From CAYWVO01 sp964461835 (GTDB lineage Bacteria > Zixibacteria > MSB-5A5 > WJJR01 > JAJRUJ01): a stretch of DNA of 49,691 nucleotides. Every line of letters begins with the position of its first letter. Position 1 is the stretch's first letter. Shown one piece after another: positions 15,881 through 24,805 of this stretch. The stretch lies in contig CAYWVO010000025.1 in NCBI GenBank assembly GCA_964461835.1, positions 1 through 49,691 on the forward strand, read 5' to 3'. The notes beneath the pieces are model-generated. The model was not told where the DNA came from. It searched no databases and saw only the letters and a program-made list of their open reading frames with translations. The position numbers and the translations under genes are program-made.

Positions 15881-16681
15881 ATGGGTGTAATCACGATTTC
15901 GCGGGGCTCATACAGCAGAGGGAAGAAAATTGCCGAGAGGTTGGCAGATACATTGGGATATGATTGTGTCTCCCGGGATATTCTGCTGGAAACGTCCGAG
16001 CAGTTCAATATCCCGGAGGTGAAACTGATCCGGGCGGTCCATGACGCGCCGTCAATCCTCGATCGGCTTGGCCACACCAAGGAAAAATATATCACATTTA
16101 TTCGCGTGGCGTTCCTGGAACGGATGCAAAAGGACAATGTCGTCTACCACGGGCTGGCCGGGCACTTTTTTGTTCGGGGTATCCCCAATATCCTGAAAGT
16201 GCGCATCATCGCCAACATGGATCACCGCGTTCAAGAGGAAATGAAGCGCGAAGATATCTCCGAACGAGACGCGCGCCGGGTGTTGGAGCAGGACGACGAG
16301 GAACGGCGCAAATGGGGGCAACAGCTCTATGGGATCGACACGAGGGACTTGAGTCTCTATGATATTGCGTTGCGTATCGATTGTTTAGGGGTCGATGATG
16401 CGGTCGATGTCCTGACTGATTTCGCGAAACGGCCGTGTTTCCAGACCACTCCCCTGATGCAACGGGGTCTGGACGACGCGCTCCTGGCGGCCAAAGCGCA
16501 GAAAGCGCTCCTCGGCAGAGTCCCGTCGGCGGAGGTTTCCTGTGAGGCCGGCGTAGTGTATGTCAATATCGGAACGATTCTCGCATTGGAGAAGGAGTTT
16601 ACCAAGCGCGTCAATGAAATCCTGAAAGATGTCGAAGGCATCAAAGAGGTTAGCGTGAAGGTCATTCCGTTTGATACGTGA
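15881..16681 (+). CDS. Cytidylate-kinase-like protein with C-terminal BON-like domain
   Basis: A 266-residue protein of the cytidylate kinase-like (AAK6/Cytidylate_kin2) family: MGVITISRGSYSRGKKIAERLAD carries the modified P-loop (SRGSYSRGK), then a predicted lid with many Arg and Glu residues (KREDISERDARRVLEQDDEE) and a hydrophobic core. The nucleotide or other substrate is unknown; this family often occurs outside nucleotide metabolism, next to signalling or transport genes. The last 55 residues (VSCEAGVVYVNIGTI... to VEGIKEVSVKVIPF) look like a BON domain, a small membrane- or ligand-binding fold. The start is fixed by GGAGGTGGCA directly before the ATG, rather than the much earlier open frame. 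Confidence 0.72.
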   Translation: MGVITISRGSYSRGKKIAERLADTLGYDCVSRDILLETSEQFNIPEVKLIRAVHDAPSILDRLGHTKEKYITFIRVAFLERMQKDNVVYHGLAGHFFVRGIPNILKVRIIANMDHRVQEEMKREDISERDARRVLEQDDEERRKWGQQLYGIDTRDLSLYDIALRIDCLGVDDAVDVLTDFAKRPCFQTTPLMQRGLDDALLAAKAQKALLGRVPSAEVSCEAGVVYVNIGTILALEKEFTKRVNEILKDVEGIKEVSVKVIPFDT

Positions 16682-16973
16682 GGGGGATTCTCCCCGGTGT
16701 CTCCCGTGGTAGGCAAAAAAATGGGGGATGGGTAACGCGGGCGAAACACCCATTTTACGAGGAAGATATCTAGCGTGTATGAGGGTGTACTTCCCGCTAA
16801 TCGTCTGTATCCCATAGGATTCCGCCCTCTCTGCCTCTCTGGGTGATGTTGCCGCCTGTTGAAAGAAGCGGCGGGCAATTTCCGTGCGGATGTGCCATCT
16901 TCATTTTTTTTGTGGCAAACATGGTGTTTTTACGTCTAACTTATACAGGATAATTTTTATACTGGAGGTGGTG
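16682..16973. repeat. Intergenic region with short hairpins
   Basis: Two inverted repeats are visible: GGGGA-TTC-TCCCC straight after the kinase stop (about 16684-16697, no T-tract) and ATGGGT...ACCCAT at about 16728-16753, followed by TTTTAC, which recalls the GGGTGC/GCACCC hairpin followed by TTACAA at 403-440. A possible -10 GATAAT at 16949-16954 sits before the next gene but lacks a good -35. Confidence 0.45.
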
Positions 16974-17747
16974 ATGAAATCATTTACGTGGGTGGATTTG
17001 CGTCACTGCCAGCGGCAACAAATCGACGAGCACCAACGCCCGACGGCCTACGGGTATGTTGCGAGCGTGGCAACCGCAGTTCTCCTTAATGAGCAGAATC
17101 TTACTCCTACTCACTGGCTGACATCGACCCAGGAACGGGCAATCCAGCTCGGTTATTTGATCGGTCATACACTGGAGCTGGATTTGCAGGCTGATACTGT
17201 GCCCTCACTGAGTCATCTGCGAGCGGATTTAGGGGCGGAGCACTACGTCCGTTTTATCCGTGAGGTCGAATCGGCGGGGACCTCATCCAAAATACGTGCA
17301 CTGCAGACCCCCTGGGTGCGGCAGCGGTTGTTCGATCGGGCGAAGCTGGTTTTTCATGAAGTGGGAGACTGGGTTAGGACCAACACGCCATCGAGCTCGG
17401 TCCTGCTGGTTACCAGCCACGGCTATGCAATTGCCATGCGCCATCTGCGAATGAAACAACTGGTCACGGGTATCCGGTTCAGCAAACAACTGGCCAAATC
17501 GATTGACCCGGAAGATATCGAGGGGGGTATGTTTGCGCACTGTGAGGGTAGTATCTATCACGATGTCTCGGTTGATCGTGCCGGCAGAATTACCGGCTGT
17601 GACCATGTAGAAATTTTCCGGCTGCCGCCGGAAGTCAAGGCATTGAAAAAGGTCCTGCGGCATACCGCATCCCCGCCGAAAACCGGGAAGCACATGGAGC
17701 AACGGCTACGTTTCTTGCGCACCCGCGAGGCGGAAGCCAGCGAGTAG
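16974..17747 (+). CDS. Histidine-phosphatase-like protein
   Basis: A 257-residue protein that I place, with caution, in the histidine phosphatase (phosphoglycerate mutase-like) superfamily. It opens MKSFTWVDLRHCQRQ, where RHC replaces the usual RHG, and later has VLLVTSHGYAIAMRHL, matching the second conserved His region. In between, WLTSTQERAIQLGYLIG is like the SPLxRAxqTA segment. The C-terminal 80 residues are extra and basic (KALKKVLRHTASPPKTGKHM). Substrate unknown, and activity is uncertain given the altered motif. The start is set by GGAGGTGGTG just before the ATG at 16974; the earlier open frame is AT-rich intergenic DNA. Confidence 0.6.
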   Translation: MKSFTWVDLRHCQRQQIDEHQRPTAYGYVASVATAVLLNEQNLTPTHWLTSTQERAIQLGYLIGHTLELDLQADTVPSLSHLRADLGAEHYVRFIREVESAGTSSKIRALQTPWVRQRLFDRAKLVFHEVGDWVRTNTPSSSVLLVTSHGYAIAMRHLRMKQLVTGIRFSKQLAKSIDPEDIEGGMFAHCEGSIYHDVSVDRAGRITGCDHVEIFRLPPEVKALKKVLRHTASPPKTGKHMEQRLRFLRTREAEASE

Positions 17748-17790
17748 GTGGGCTGCCTTAAGCGTAGACAACTTCCTATCCGTTACCGCC

Positions 17791-17824
17791 AAAAGTGTGC
17801 CAGAATCCGGCATACTTTTGTTTT
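17791..17824 (+). terminator. Rho-independent terminator
   Basis: Eleven-pair stem AAAAGTGTGCC/GGCATACTTTT (one G-T pair) with a 7-base loop, followed by GTTTTG. It ends the histidine-phosphatase-like transcript and lies upstream of the chosen ankyrin start, which supports that start. Confidence 0.7.
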
Positions 17825-17928
17825 GCCTGATCTCGCTGGCGGGGTTATCCAGGAAGGGAATTGGGGGGAACTTTGCCGGGGATTTTCCGTATTCCACGAC
17901 AGGAGTCTTGGTAAACATAAAGGAGTCA

Positions 17929-18942
17929 ATGATGCGGGGAAGAACCATTCTGTCTATCGTTGCGGGACTAATTATTTTTTCTCTGAGTACTCTGCTTGCC
18001 GAAGCGAGTGAGGAGAAAAAACAGGATATGTCGCCGTTACATGTAGCGGCCAGTCTGGGGCTGGATGAATTAACCGGCTCCCTGATTGCCAAAGGCGCTT
18101 ATATCGATGAGCGGGATTTTCGCGGTTGTACGCCACTGCATGCCGCCGCGGCGCGGTTTCGCTATACGCAAAAATTCCCGCTGAAGTCCGACGACGTAGC
18201 CCGGTACGACAAGGTCGCGGCAGTTCTGCTGGAGAATGGGGCGAAGATCGACGCCAAAGACTACGATCACAAGACTGCGCTGCATTACGCGGCCGAGAAC
18301 GGTCACACCGCAGTTGTTGAGATGCTGCTGGCGCACGGCGCCAGGACTGATATTCGTGACCGGGGTGGTCTCACCGCACTGAATCTGGCGGCCCGCAACG
18401 GCCGGCTTGACGTGGTTACGGCGCTGTTGGCGGCAGGCGTTTCGTTTGAGATTGTCGACAAGGCGAAACGACAGCCCATACACTATGCTGCTGAAAACGG
18501 CCATGACAAGATTATCAGCAAACTGCTGGATGCGGGTGCGCGGTCGGACGTACGGGATGACAAGGGGCTGACACCGCTGCATCTGGCGGCCCGTAATGGG
18601 CGGGAAGAGGTTGTCCGGCTGATGTTGAATGATGACGCGAAAGTGGACGTTCGCGATGAGGATCAGCGAATACCTCTGCACTATGCCGCAGAAAACGGGT
18701 ACGAGAAAATTGTCGAAACCCTGCTGGCCGAAGGATCGGAGATCAACGCCAAAGATGAAAACGGCGCGACACCCTTGCATTTGGCAGCCACCTATGACCG
18801 TCTCGAGGTCGTGGCGTTGCTCTTGGCAGAAGATGCCAGAGTCGATATCAAAGATGAGGATGGCCGCACCCCACTGAAAACCGCCGTGGAACGCGATCAC
18901 GCACGTGTCGTCAGTCTACTGAAACGACAAATGGACCATTAA
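17929..18942 (+). CDS. Exported ankyrin-repeat protein
   Basis: A 337-residue secreted or periplasmic protein. Residues 1-25 (MMRGRTILSIVAGLIIFSLS...) form a signal peptide. From MSPLHVAASLG on there are about eight ankyrin repeats, each with TPLH or a variant, AAxNG and LLxxGA motifs. Repeats alternate between LHYAAENG and LHLAARNG types, so the array grew by duplication of a two-repeat unit; the third repeat carries a longer insert (RFRYTQKFPLKSDDVARYD). Ankyrin repeats bind other proteins; the partner is not evident. AAAGGAGTCA stands before the ATG at 17929, whereas the open frame further upstream runs through the terminator. Confidence 0.88.
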   Translation: MMRGRTILSIVAGLIIFSLSTLLAEASEEKKQDMSPLHVAASLGLDELTGSLIAKGAYIDERDFRGCTPLHAAAARFRYTQKFPLKSDDVARYDKVAAVLLENGAKIDAKDYDHKTALHYAAENGHTAVVEMLLAHGARTDIRDRGGLTALNLAARNGRLDVVTALLAAGVSFEIVDKAKRQPIHYAAENGHDKIISKLLDAGARSDVRDDKGLTPLHLAARNGREEVVRLMLNDDAKVDVRDEDQRIPLHYAAENGYEKIVETLLAEGSEINAKDENGATPLHLAATYDRLEVVALLLAEDARVDIKDEDGRTPLKTAVERDHARVVSLLKRQMDH

Positions 18943-18983
18943 GCGGTCTGCACAATAGACCGACACCTGCATGCTTTTGGGAC

Positions 18984-19027
18984 GGCGTCAGGTTTCTCGG
19001 TCCGCTGATTGCGGACCTCGGGACGCC
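18984..19027. repeat. GTCGGGTTTC-type hairpin
   Basis: Arms GGTCCGC/GCGGACC around TGATT, with outer arms GGCGTC (18984-18989) and GACGCC (19022-19027). Member of the family at 530-570, 14493-14536 and 43372-43413, again placed directly 3' of a gene. Confidence 0.75.
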
Positions 19028-19191
19028 GACCGACCCCAAATTCCATTTACCGGCCTTTTCCGGCACTCCCCTAATCATCGTAACGGTGATCCCAACCGAA
19101 TTGATCTTGTTCCATATTACTTTTCATTGCATGTTGTGAGGACTACCGGCAGCGTAGGTCAGTGTCCCCGGAGGGGGAACAGCGAGCGAGA

Positions 19192-20493
19192 ATGGACGCA
19201 AGAGGCAGACGGCGTATCATAACGGTCATCTTCGTGACCGGATTACTTCTCCAGGTCTGGATGTTCAGCCGGAGTTGGCCCTCCAATGACCAGGCAATCC
19301 TCCTGCATGTCGGTCTGGACTTCGTGGAAACACACCAACTCCCGGCTGTTGCCAAGGGCATGTCCGGTGCGGGACATCTCCCCGGCGGGCTGCTCAGCCT
19401 GCTGGTCGGCGTCCCGCTCGCGCTCGTGCCCCATTTTCGCTCCCCCAATGTACTGGTCGGTATATTTCATATTAGTGCCTTCTTTCTGCTGGTCGATGTG
19501 CTCCGTCGACGAACTTCCTGGCGAACCACGGTGATCTTTGCCGCTATTTTCTGGCTGTCCCCGTGGCGTCTGTATCATGCAGGCTTTCTCTGGGAACCGT
19601 CCTACCTCTATCTCAGTGTGGCGGGCCATCTTTGGTTGTGTGACCGGCTGCAACAAAAGAAAAATCCGGCCTGGTCGCTGGCATTGGGCGTACTGGTGAT
19701 TTTGACTATGCAGATTCACGCGTCATTTGTGGTTTTGGTGGTAGCAACAGTGCTGATGCGGGCCTGGCGATTGATTAGAATCCACTATCCGGCAATGCTG
19801 CTGGGTGTTTGTGTCGGTGCATTGACGTTGATCCCCGCCATCATCGCGCTGGTGACCGGCGATTCGCCCCGCATTGCTCCGCAGGATGGATTCCCCGGTC
19901 GCGGCTTCATCGTTTTTTTCCCGCTACTCAAAGGGATATCCTACTGGTTGCGATTGCCGTCCCTGGATGCAGGAAGCATAACCAAAGGATTAGTATTTCT
20001 CAAAGAGGAGTGGATTGCAGGCCGGCCGCTGGGTCCGCACCTCGCCTGGAGCGTACGGATTTTGCAGGTGCTGGGTTATTGCTCTATTGGGGTCTGTGCG
20101 TATGCGGTATATCAGTTCATACGCCAATTGAGTCGCGGAGGTCTGATAGCCGGCATCCGTGATCACTGGCTGTTCGGGTATTGTTTTTTGATGCTGGTCT
20201 CTACCATCGTCAGCGCGGGATTGAGTCCGGTAACGGTACAGAGCTGGCATGTGGTCCTGGCCCTGCCGGCGGCGTGTGTCTCAGTGGCCTGGGGTTTGGC
20301 AGGACTGGCCAAAAGGCATGCGCGATTGGGTCTGGTCATAGTTTGCTTGATGATCCTGTTGCGCATCCCGTTGGGGATCGTCATCGGCACCGGCCATACC
20401 CGGTACCGTGTCCGACCCGTGTCCGAGACCATTTCTCCCGAGTTGGATACTCCACGCTTGCGCGGGATTATTCCCGGGAGTATGCTGCAGTGA
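19192..20493 (+). CDS. Polytopic membrane protein, possible GT-C glycosyltransferase
   Basis: A 433-residue inner-membrane protein with roughly ten hydrophobic helices. After the first helix (ITVIFVTGLLLQVWMF) comes SRSWPSNDQAILLHVGLDF, an acidic first outer loop as found in GT-C enzymes that use polyprenyl-phosphate sugars, and the pattern of short loops fits a PMT/ArnT-like protein. The catalytic residues cannot be confirmed by eye, so the call is tentative. I take the ATG at 19192 (MDARGRRR) for its positive-inside start; a GTG at 19162 is in frame but has little to support it. Confidence 0.5.
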   Translation: MDARGRRRIITVIFVTGLLLQVWMFSRSWPSNDQAILLHVGLDFVETHQLPAVAKGMSGAGHLPGGLLSLLVGVPLALVPHFRSPNVLVGIFHISAFFLLVDVLRRRTSWRTTVIFAAIFWLSPWRLYHAGFLWEPSYLYLSVAGHLWLCDRLQQKKNPAWSLALGVLVILTMQIHASFVVLVVATVLMRAWRLIRIHYPAMLLGVCVGALTLIPAIIALVTGDSPRIAPQDGFPGRGFIVFFPLLKGISYWLRLPSLDAGSITKGLVFLKEEWIAGRPLGPHLAWSVRILQVLGYCSIGVCAYAVYQFIRQLSRGGLIAGIRDHWLFGYCFLMLVSTIVSAGLSPVTVQSWHVVLALPAACVSVAWGLAGLAKRHARLGLVIVCLMILLRIPLGIVIGTGHTRYRVRPVSETISPELDTPRLRGIIPGSMLQ

Positions 20494-20587
20494 GGAGAGG
20501 AAGAAAGCGTAACATTATCGGTTACTTGTAAAGCCAACGGTGAGGTTGAAGGTGAGTACAGTAAATGACAAACGGCAAAGGCATTTT

Positions 20588-21370
20588 ATGACGAATCATC
20601 CTGCTGCGATCTTCCTTATAGTGCCAATGATACTCTGTCTCTTTAGCGCACCTGTTCACGCCGCCGGCGAAATCGGTGTTCGCCTCGGGGCGGGGCAGAT
20701 TGACAACCAGAAAGAAAGTTATATTGCCGATCGCTATCGCGGTATGCTCGATGTGTATTTCGACTGGCAGTTGCTGCATTCCGAACCGTTGGTTCTGTCT
20801 CTGTTGCTGGAGACCGAACTATCGGCCTGGGAATTCGATGTAGACGAGTTGGAACACATCAATACCATTCGCGGGAGTATGTTTTTTGGGGAGGTCACTC
20901 CGACGATCGGTCTCGGCGTTGGTGCGGATCCCCGGCTGGAGCTATTGGTTGGTGGCGGCTTAACCGCTGCGGTTGAGAAAACACGGTCGGAGGTCGAGAC
21001 CTTAGAGTCAGAGCCAGTGGAGGCCGACGTCACCGATTTTCAGTTCGGAGTGCACGTACGGCCATCGGTGCGCGTCTTGGCGGGGCCGGTGACCGCCACG
21101 GCGATGGTGCGCTATCGAGTTTTATCGGGTGAACGGGAAACCGACTACGATGAAACCCCGGTTCCCCTGGGGGATCAGGATATCGACTTCGAAAAACAAT
21201 ACCTGACGATTCGCGGCACGGTGAATGTTGATCTGGGATCGGTAAAGCCGCTAATCGGCGTGCAATTCGAAAACGATGTCCTAAAATATGAATGGGAAAG
21301 CGAATGGCGGGACTGGCCGGACGACTGGGAAGCCATGGTTCTGGTGGGACTGACCATTCCGATAGAATGA
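20588..21370 (+). CDS. Predicted outer-membrane beta-barrel protein
   Basis: A 260-residue exported protein. The signal peptide is MTNHPAAIFLIVPMILCLFS, cleaved near VHA-AG. The mature chain alternates short amphipathic strands with acidic loops (for example EIGVRLGAGQI, TPTIGLGVGADPRLELLVGGGL, VTATAMVRYRVL, YLTIRGTVNVDLG) and ends in a strand MVLVGLTIPIE, the overall pattern of a small OmpA-like or OMP_b-brl-type barrel. The last residue is not the usual Phe. Function unknown. The next gene, a lipoprotein, starts 55 bp later on the same strand. Confidence 0.6.
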   Translation: MTNHPAAIFLIVPMILCLFSAPVHAAGEIGVRLGAGQIDNQKESYIADRYRGMLDVYFDWQLLHSEPLVLSLLLETELSAWEFDVDELEHINTIRGSMFFGEVTPTIGLGVGADPRLELLVGGGLTAAVEKTRSEVETLESEPVEADVTDFQFGVHVRPSVRVLAGPVTATAMVRYRVLSGERETDYDETPVPLGDQDIDFEKQYLTIRGTVNVDLGSVKPLIGVQFENDVLKYEWESEWRDWPDDWEAMVLVGLTIPIE

Positions 21371-21425
21371 TCCTTTCGAATTTGTCATTGACCTACCTCG
21401 ATAATCTCCGTTTGTTCCTGCCGTG

Positions 21426-22058
21426 ATGCGTTCCATAAAGACCATAATTCTTTATGCCATGGTCGGCTGCGTAGTGGGTCTCGCGCTGGCGGGGTGTAGT
21501 TCGGAGCCCGAGCCGGAGGAGGCGGCCCCCACACTGCGTTTTCAGGTCGTGGATTCTCTTTTGCGACCGCCGGTTGAGCTCGCTGAGCTCGATTTGTATT
21601 TCCGTCCACCACGAAATTTCACGCCACCGACTGATTCGCTGGCCCAATTGTTCAAGACACAGCTGGCCGGGCGAGAATGGGAATACGGCGAACTGGTAGT
21701 AATCCATTCGTTTGTTCATCCCGAACTGCCGGCCGGAATCCTCATTTCCCGGATCACCAGCGCCAGTCTGGACGGTGACACCGCGCGGCTCTTTGCCATG
21801 TATCGCGACATCCTTCGTCACGGACAACAGCAGACAACGATCCGTGAGGGAGAGTTCTGGGTCAACGAGGTGTTTACGAAGAATTTTCTCATCACCGATT
21901 CACTAAATGTCCGATTCCAGTTGATCTGCCTTTCCGATCATTTTCATGGCGCGGAATTCATTTATTACGCGTCACGGCAAACCTATCCACGAATAGTCAG
22001 ATACATCGAATCATCAATCGGCAGTATCGAACGGATTCACAAGGGAGGGTCTCCATGA
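21426..22058 (+). CDS. Lipoprotein of unknown function
   Basis: A 210-residue predicted lipoprotein: MRSIKTIILYAMVGCVVGLA with lipobox LAGC (cysteine at about 24), followed by an acidic linker SSEPEPEEAAP. The mature domain shows alternating strands and helices (ELVVIHSFVHPELPAGILIS, TTIREGEFWVNEVFTKNFLI) and no recognised family. A GTG at 21423 precedes the ATG directly and either could start it. Its stop TGA overlaps the ATG of the next lipoprotein reading frame by four bases (ATGA), so the two are probably translated together. Confidence 0.7.
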   Translation: MRSIKTIILYAMVGCVVGLALAGCSSEPEPEEAAPTLRFQVVDSLLRPPVELAELDLYFRPPRNFTPPTDSLAQLFKTQLAGREWEYGELVVIHSFVHPELPAGILISRITSASLDGDTARLFAMYRDILRHGQQQTTIREGEFWVNEVFTKNFLITDSLNVRFQLICLSDHFHGAEFIYYASRQTYPRIVRYIESSIGSIERIHKGGSP

Positions 22059-22348
22059 AAAAAGTAACAGCCGTAATTGCACTTGCCGCAATGGTGCTGT
22101 TGCTGGTCTGATGCGCGGCGCATACCCATGTTGTTGGCCATGGCGCACAGACCGGGGTCAAAGACGAACTGCGCCAGTGGTATGTATTGTGGGGTTTGGT
22201 GCCGATCAATGAGGTCGAAACCCATGAGATGGCCGGCGATGCCGAGGACTATACCATTCATACCCGGTACAGTGCCCTGGATGTGGTAATCAATTTCTTC
22301 ACCAGTTGGGTGACAGTCTACTCGCGCACTGTGACGGTAACGAAGTAG
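22055..22348 (+). pseudogene. Bor-like lipoprotein gene with in-frame TGA just before the lipobox cysteine
   Basis: The frame from ATG 22055 to TAG 22346 is open over 97 codons except for one TGA at 22109-22111. The N-terminus reads MKKVTAVIALAAMVLLLV, then TGA, then CAAHTHVVGHG. The Cys that follows is exactly where a lipobox Cys belongs, and one base change (GGA to TGA) would restore LLVGC. The mature part (QWYVLWGLVPINEVE, DYTIHTRYSALDVVINFFTS, VTVYSRTVTVTK) resembles Bor/Iss-type lipoproteins. AAGGGAGGG precedes the ATG, and the start overlaps the stop of the upstream lipoprotein. The coding character after the TGA is fully kept, so the change is recent, an assembly error, or recoded. TGA is an ordinary stop in other genes here. 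The TAG directly abuts the TAA of the convergent kinase gene (22349). Confidence 0.7.
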
Positions 22349-24790
22349 TTAAATTGTCGTTGATCGAGACGTTGTTTCGGTAACAAAATCGACCAGGTCG
22401 GCGGCGATTTCGCCGGCGGCCTGGTAGCGTTCATACGGATCTTTGGCCAGACACCGCAGGGTGACCATTTCAAAGACCCCTGGGATCTCCGGATCGATAT
22501 CGGTCGGTCGTTTGGGCTCTTCATGGAGGATGTTGTAGATAATCCCACTCATATTCTCCGCGGCGAACGGTTTCTGATGTGTGATCAATTCGTAGATTAC
22601 CACACCGAGGCTGAAGAGATCTGAGCGGTGGTCGACTTTGTCTCCGCGTAATTGTTCAGGGGAGATATAGCTGGGCGTACCCAGCGCGATGCCGGTTTGG
22701 GTCAGGGTCATATTCGCTTGATCAAGGTGGGCGATGCCAAAGTCGGCCACCTTGACTTCAAAATTGTCCAGGACCATGATATTTGCCGGCTTGATATCCC
22801 GGTGGACAATTCCCTGCTTGTGAGCATAATCCAGCGCCGCGCATGCCTGCATAATAATCTTGGCCAGAATGCGGTAATTCAGCGCCTGTTTGCTGCTGGT
22901 GATCTTCTCCAGCGTGTAGCCTTCCAAAAATTCCATGGCGATATAATGCAGGTCGCCCTCCTGCCCGACGTCGTAAATCGTCACGATGTTCGGATGAGAT
23001 AATTTCCCGACAGCCCGAGCCTCCCGCAAGAACCGCTCGCGCAGTTCTTCCTCTTGTTCAGCACCATGATCCGTTCTAAACAGGATCGTTTTGAGCGCCA
23101 CCGGCCGATCGATTGCCGGGTCCAACCCGCGATACACCGTGCCCATCGCCCCCTGTCCGACCGTCTCAATGACTCTATATCGTCCGAGCATAGTCGGGTG
23201 ACCGCTTGCGGTTTGGCGCGGTTGATCGGAGCCGATACGTTCCTCGGCGGGCTTAGGTGATGTGCCTGAGGGTGGATCCGGTGGTGGTTGTGCAGCAACA
23301 TCACCCGCAGGCGAGGCGGGTGAGACACCGCGAACCTCGGTAATGACGTCCTCGGAAATCAGTTGCGTTTGCGCAAGCTCGTCTTTGCTGATCGCCGCAC
23401 CGCGAAATGCCGGTGACGGTTGCTCGCTTTTCCGTCCGGTGGATTTGGCGGCTGCCGGGGTTGATGATGGCAAAGCAAATTTGCGTTTGGCGGGTTTGGG
23501 TGTTAGCGGTGGCTGGTCTAATTCCTCCATCGCTGTCTTTTTCATTTTCACAAACGGTGAACAAATCAGGAACAGTAGAATCTCCAGTGACGGATAGAGG
23601 GTCTTCGTTACCAGATGGAACGCCGAGTAGAGGATATAGTTTAAATTCACGATGACGAACAAAAAGACCGCTAAGATGATAATCCGAAACTCCAGCGTAA
23701 TGCGCGGAAGTACGATCGCGCAAAACACCCCAATCGCGACAATAATCGCCAACTCCAGCAGTGCCGTTAAATTGAGTTGGGTGATAAACCGTTGACGGAG
23801 AATTGATTCCACCGCATTGGCGATCCGTTCCGTGCGGTCCATCTTCGGCGAGACCGAGGTATTTAACGTTCCGACATATTCGTCGGCCGTCACCCCAACC
23901 ACAAGTATTTTACCTTTCAAGATATCCGGGTTTGCCGTGCCCTCCAGCACTTGCGTGGCGGAGATTGTCGGGAACGTATGCGGTTTACCCCAGTACTCAA
24001 TCAGCATCCGGCCACGATCGTCGGTGGGAATGTCCGTCGGCCCCAGTTGAACCTGTTCACCAGGGTGGATTTTCATCTGATGGCGATGGATTCCCCGCGC
24101 CGCACGAGCCAGTTGTACCGACATGGATGGATAATACTCACCATCGTACTTGATGATCAGTGGATCACTGCGGATGATACCGTCGGGTCCCGGCACCGAA
24201 TTAACATGTCCGAGGGACCAGGCTGCTTTGGCAACTGCCTCGGTCGGCGTGCGTAAGTCATTGGCCTGCGAGGGGGGATAGTCGATTAACCCGGCGTCAT
24301 CGGGAACGATGTACGATCCCTTGAGGATATACTGAGGTGCTTCCGCCCCCGGCCGTGGTGCGGATGATACGTGAAAATCCAGGGGCACCACCACTCTTCC
24401 CGCCCGGTCGATCATCTCTGCCAGGAAGGCATCTCCTACAGAATCGGTTTCCCCCAGCGTGGGCATTTCCAGGTCCAGACCGATGGCACGCGGCTGGTAT
24501 TCCGCCAACGTGCCAATCAAGTATCCCAAGCGTTCGGCGTCCCACGGCCACTCACCAATGTGCTTGATGGCCGAATTATCGATTGCGATAATCACCGTGC
24601 GGTTAGGATTGCCCTTACTGCGGCCCAACTGGACCATTTTATCCTGGATTTTTAACTCGACCCGCTCCAACCAGGCGTGGCGATCGACGTACAGGGCCAC
24701 TACCAACAGGGTGATAACGACATACAACAAAAACGGTGAGGTACGTTTCAGGCTCCAACGGTCGAACGAAATGCGCGGCAGTGAGAACAT
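22349..24790 (-). CDS. CHASE2-domain receptor Ser/Thr protein kinase
   Basis: Transmembrane kinase of 813 residues. Helix at about 19-34, then a periplasmic CHASE2 sensor (about 40-335, with TVIIAIDNSAIKHIGEWPW and the ILVVGVTADEYV strand). Further helices follow at about 342-362, 368-388 and 397-413. Then a Pro/Ser/Thr-rich linker (420-530) leads to a Hanks-type kinase at 538-805: P-loop VGQGAMGTVY, Lys567 (VALK), HRDIKPAN at 663-670, DFG at 683-685, and an activation loop with several Thr (NMTLTQTG). All catalytic residues are present. It lies 15 bp downstream of the metallophosphoesterase gene and, with the FHA gene, forms a signalling operon. The CHASE2 ligand is unknown. Confidence 0.92.
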   Translation of the reverse strand: MFSLPRISFDRWSLKRTSPFLLYVVITLLVVALYVDRHAWLERVELKIQDKMVQLGRSKGNPNRTVIIAIDNSAIKHIGEWPWDAERLGYLIGTLAEYQPRAIGLDLEMPTLGETDSVGDAFLAEMIDRAGRVVVPLDFHVSSAPRPGAEAPQYILKGSYIVPDDAGLIDYPPSQANDLRTPTEAVAKAAWSLGHVNSVPGPDGIIRSDPLIIKYDGEYYPSMSVQLARAARGIHRHQMKIHPGEQVQLGPTDIPTDDRGRMLIEYWGKPHTFPTISATQVLEGTANPDILKGKILVVGVTADEYVGTLNTSVSPKMDRTERIANAVESILRQRFITQLNLTALLELAIIVAIGVFCAIVLPRITLEFRIIILAVFLFVIVNLNYILYSAFHLVTKTLYPSLEILLFLICSPFVKMKKTAMEELDQPPLTPKPAKRKFALPSSTPAAAKSTGRKSEQPSPAFRGAAISKDELAQTQLISEDVITEVRGVSPASPAGDVAAQPPPDPPSGTSPKPAEERIGSDQPRQTASGHPTMLGRYRVIETVGQGAMGTVYRGLDPAIDRPVALKTILFRTDHGAEQEEELRERFLREARAVGKLSHPNIVTIYDVGQEGDLHYIAMEFLEGYTLEKITSSKQALNYRILAKIIMQACAALDYAHKQGIVHRDIKPANIMVLDNFEVKVADFGIAHLDQANMTLTQTGIALGTPSYISPEQLRGDKVDHRSDLFSLGVVIYELITHQKPFAAENMSGIIYNILHEEPKRPTDIDPEIPGVFEMVTLRCLAKDPYERYQAAGEIAADLVDFVTETTSRSTTI

Positions 24791-24805
24791 ACGAATCAGG
24801 TCACT

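Noticed and set aside
18070..18900. 276-codon frame antisense to the ankyrin gene
   Set aside because: It mirrors the repeat structure of the ankyrin gene on the other strand and has no family or start signal.
22055..22348. TGA read as glycine, as in the Gracilibacteria/SR1 code
   Set aside because: TGA closes other genes here in the normal way, for example at 20491-20493, 22056-22058 and 34952-34954, and conserved genes have no internal TGA.
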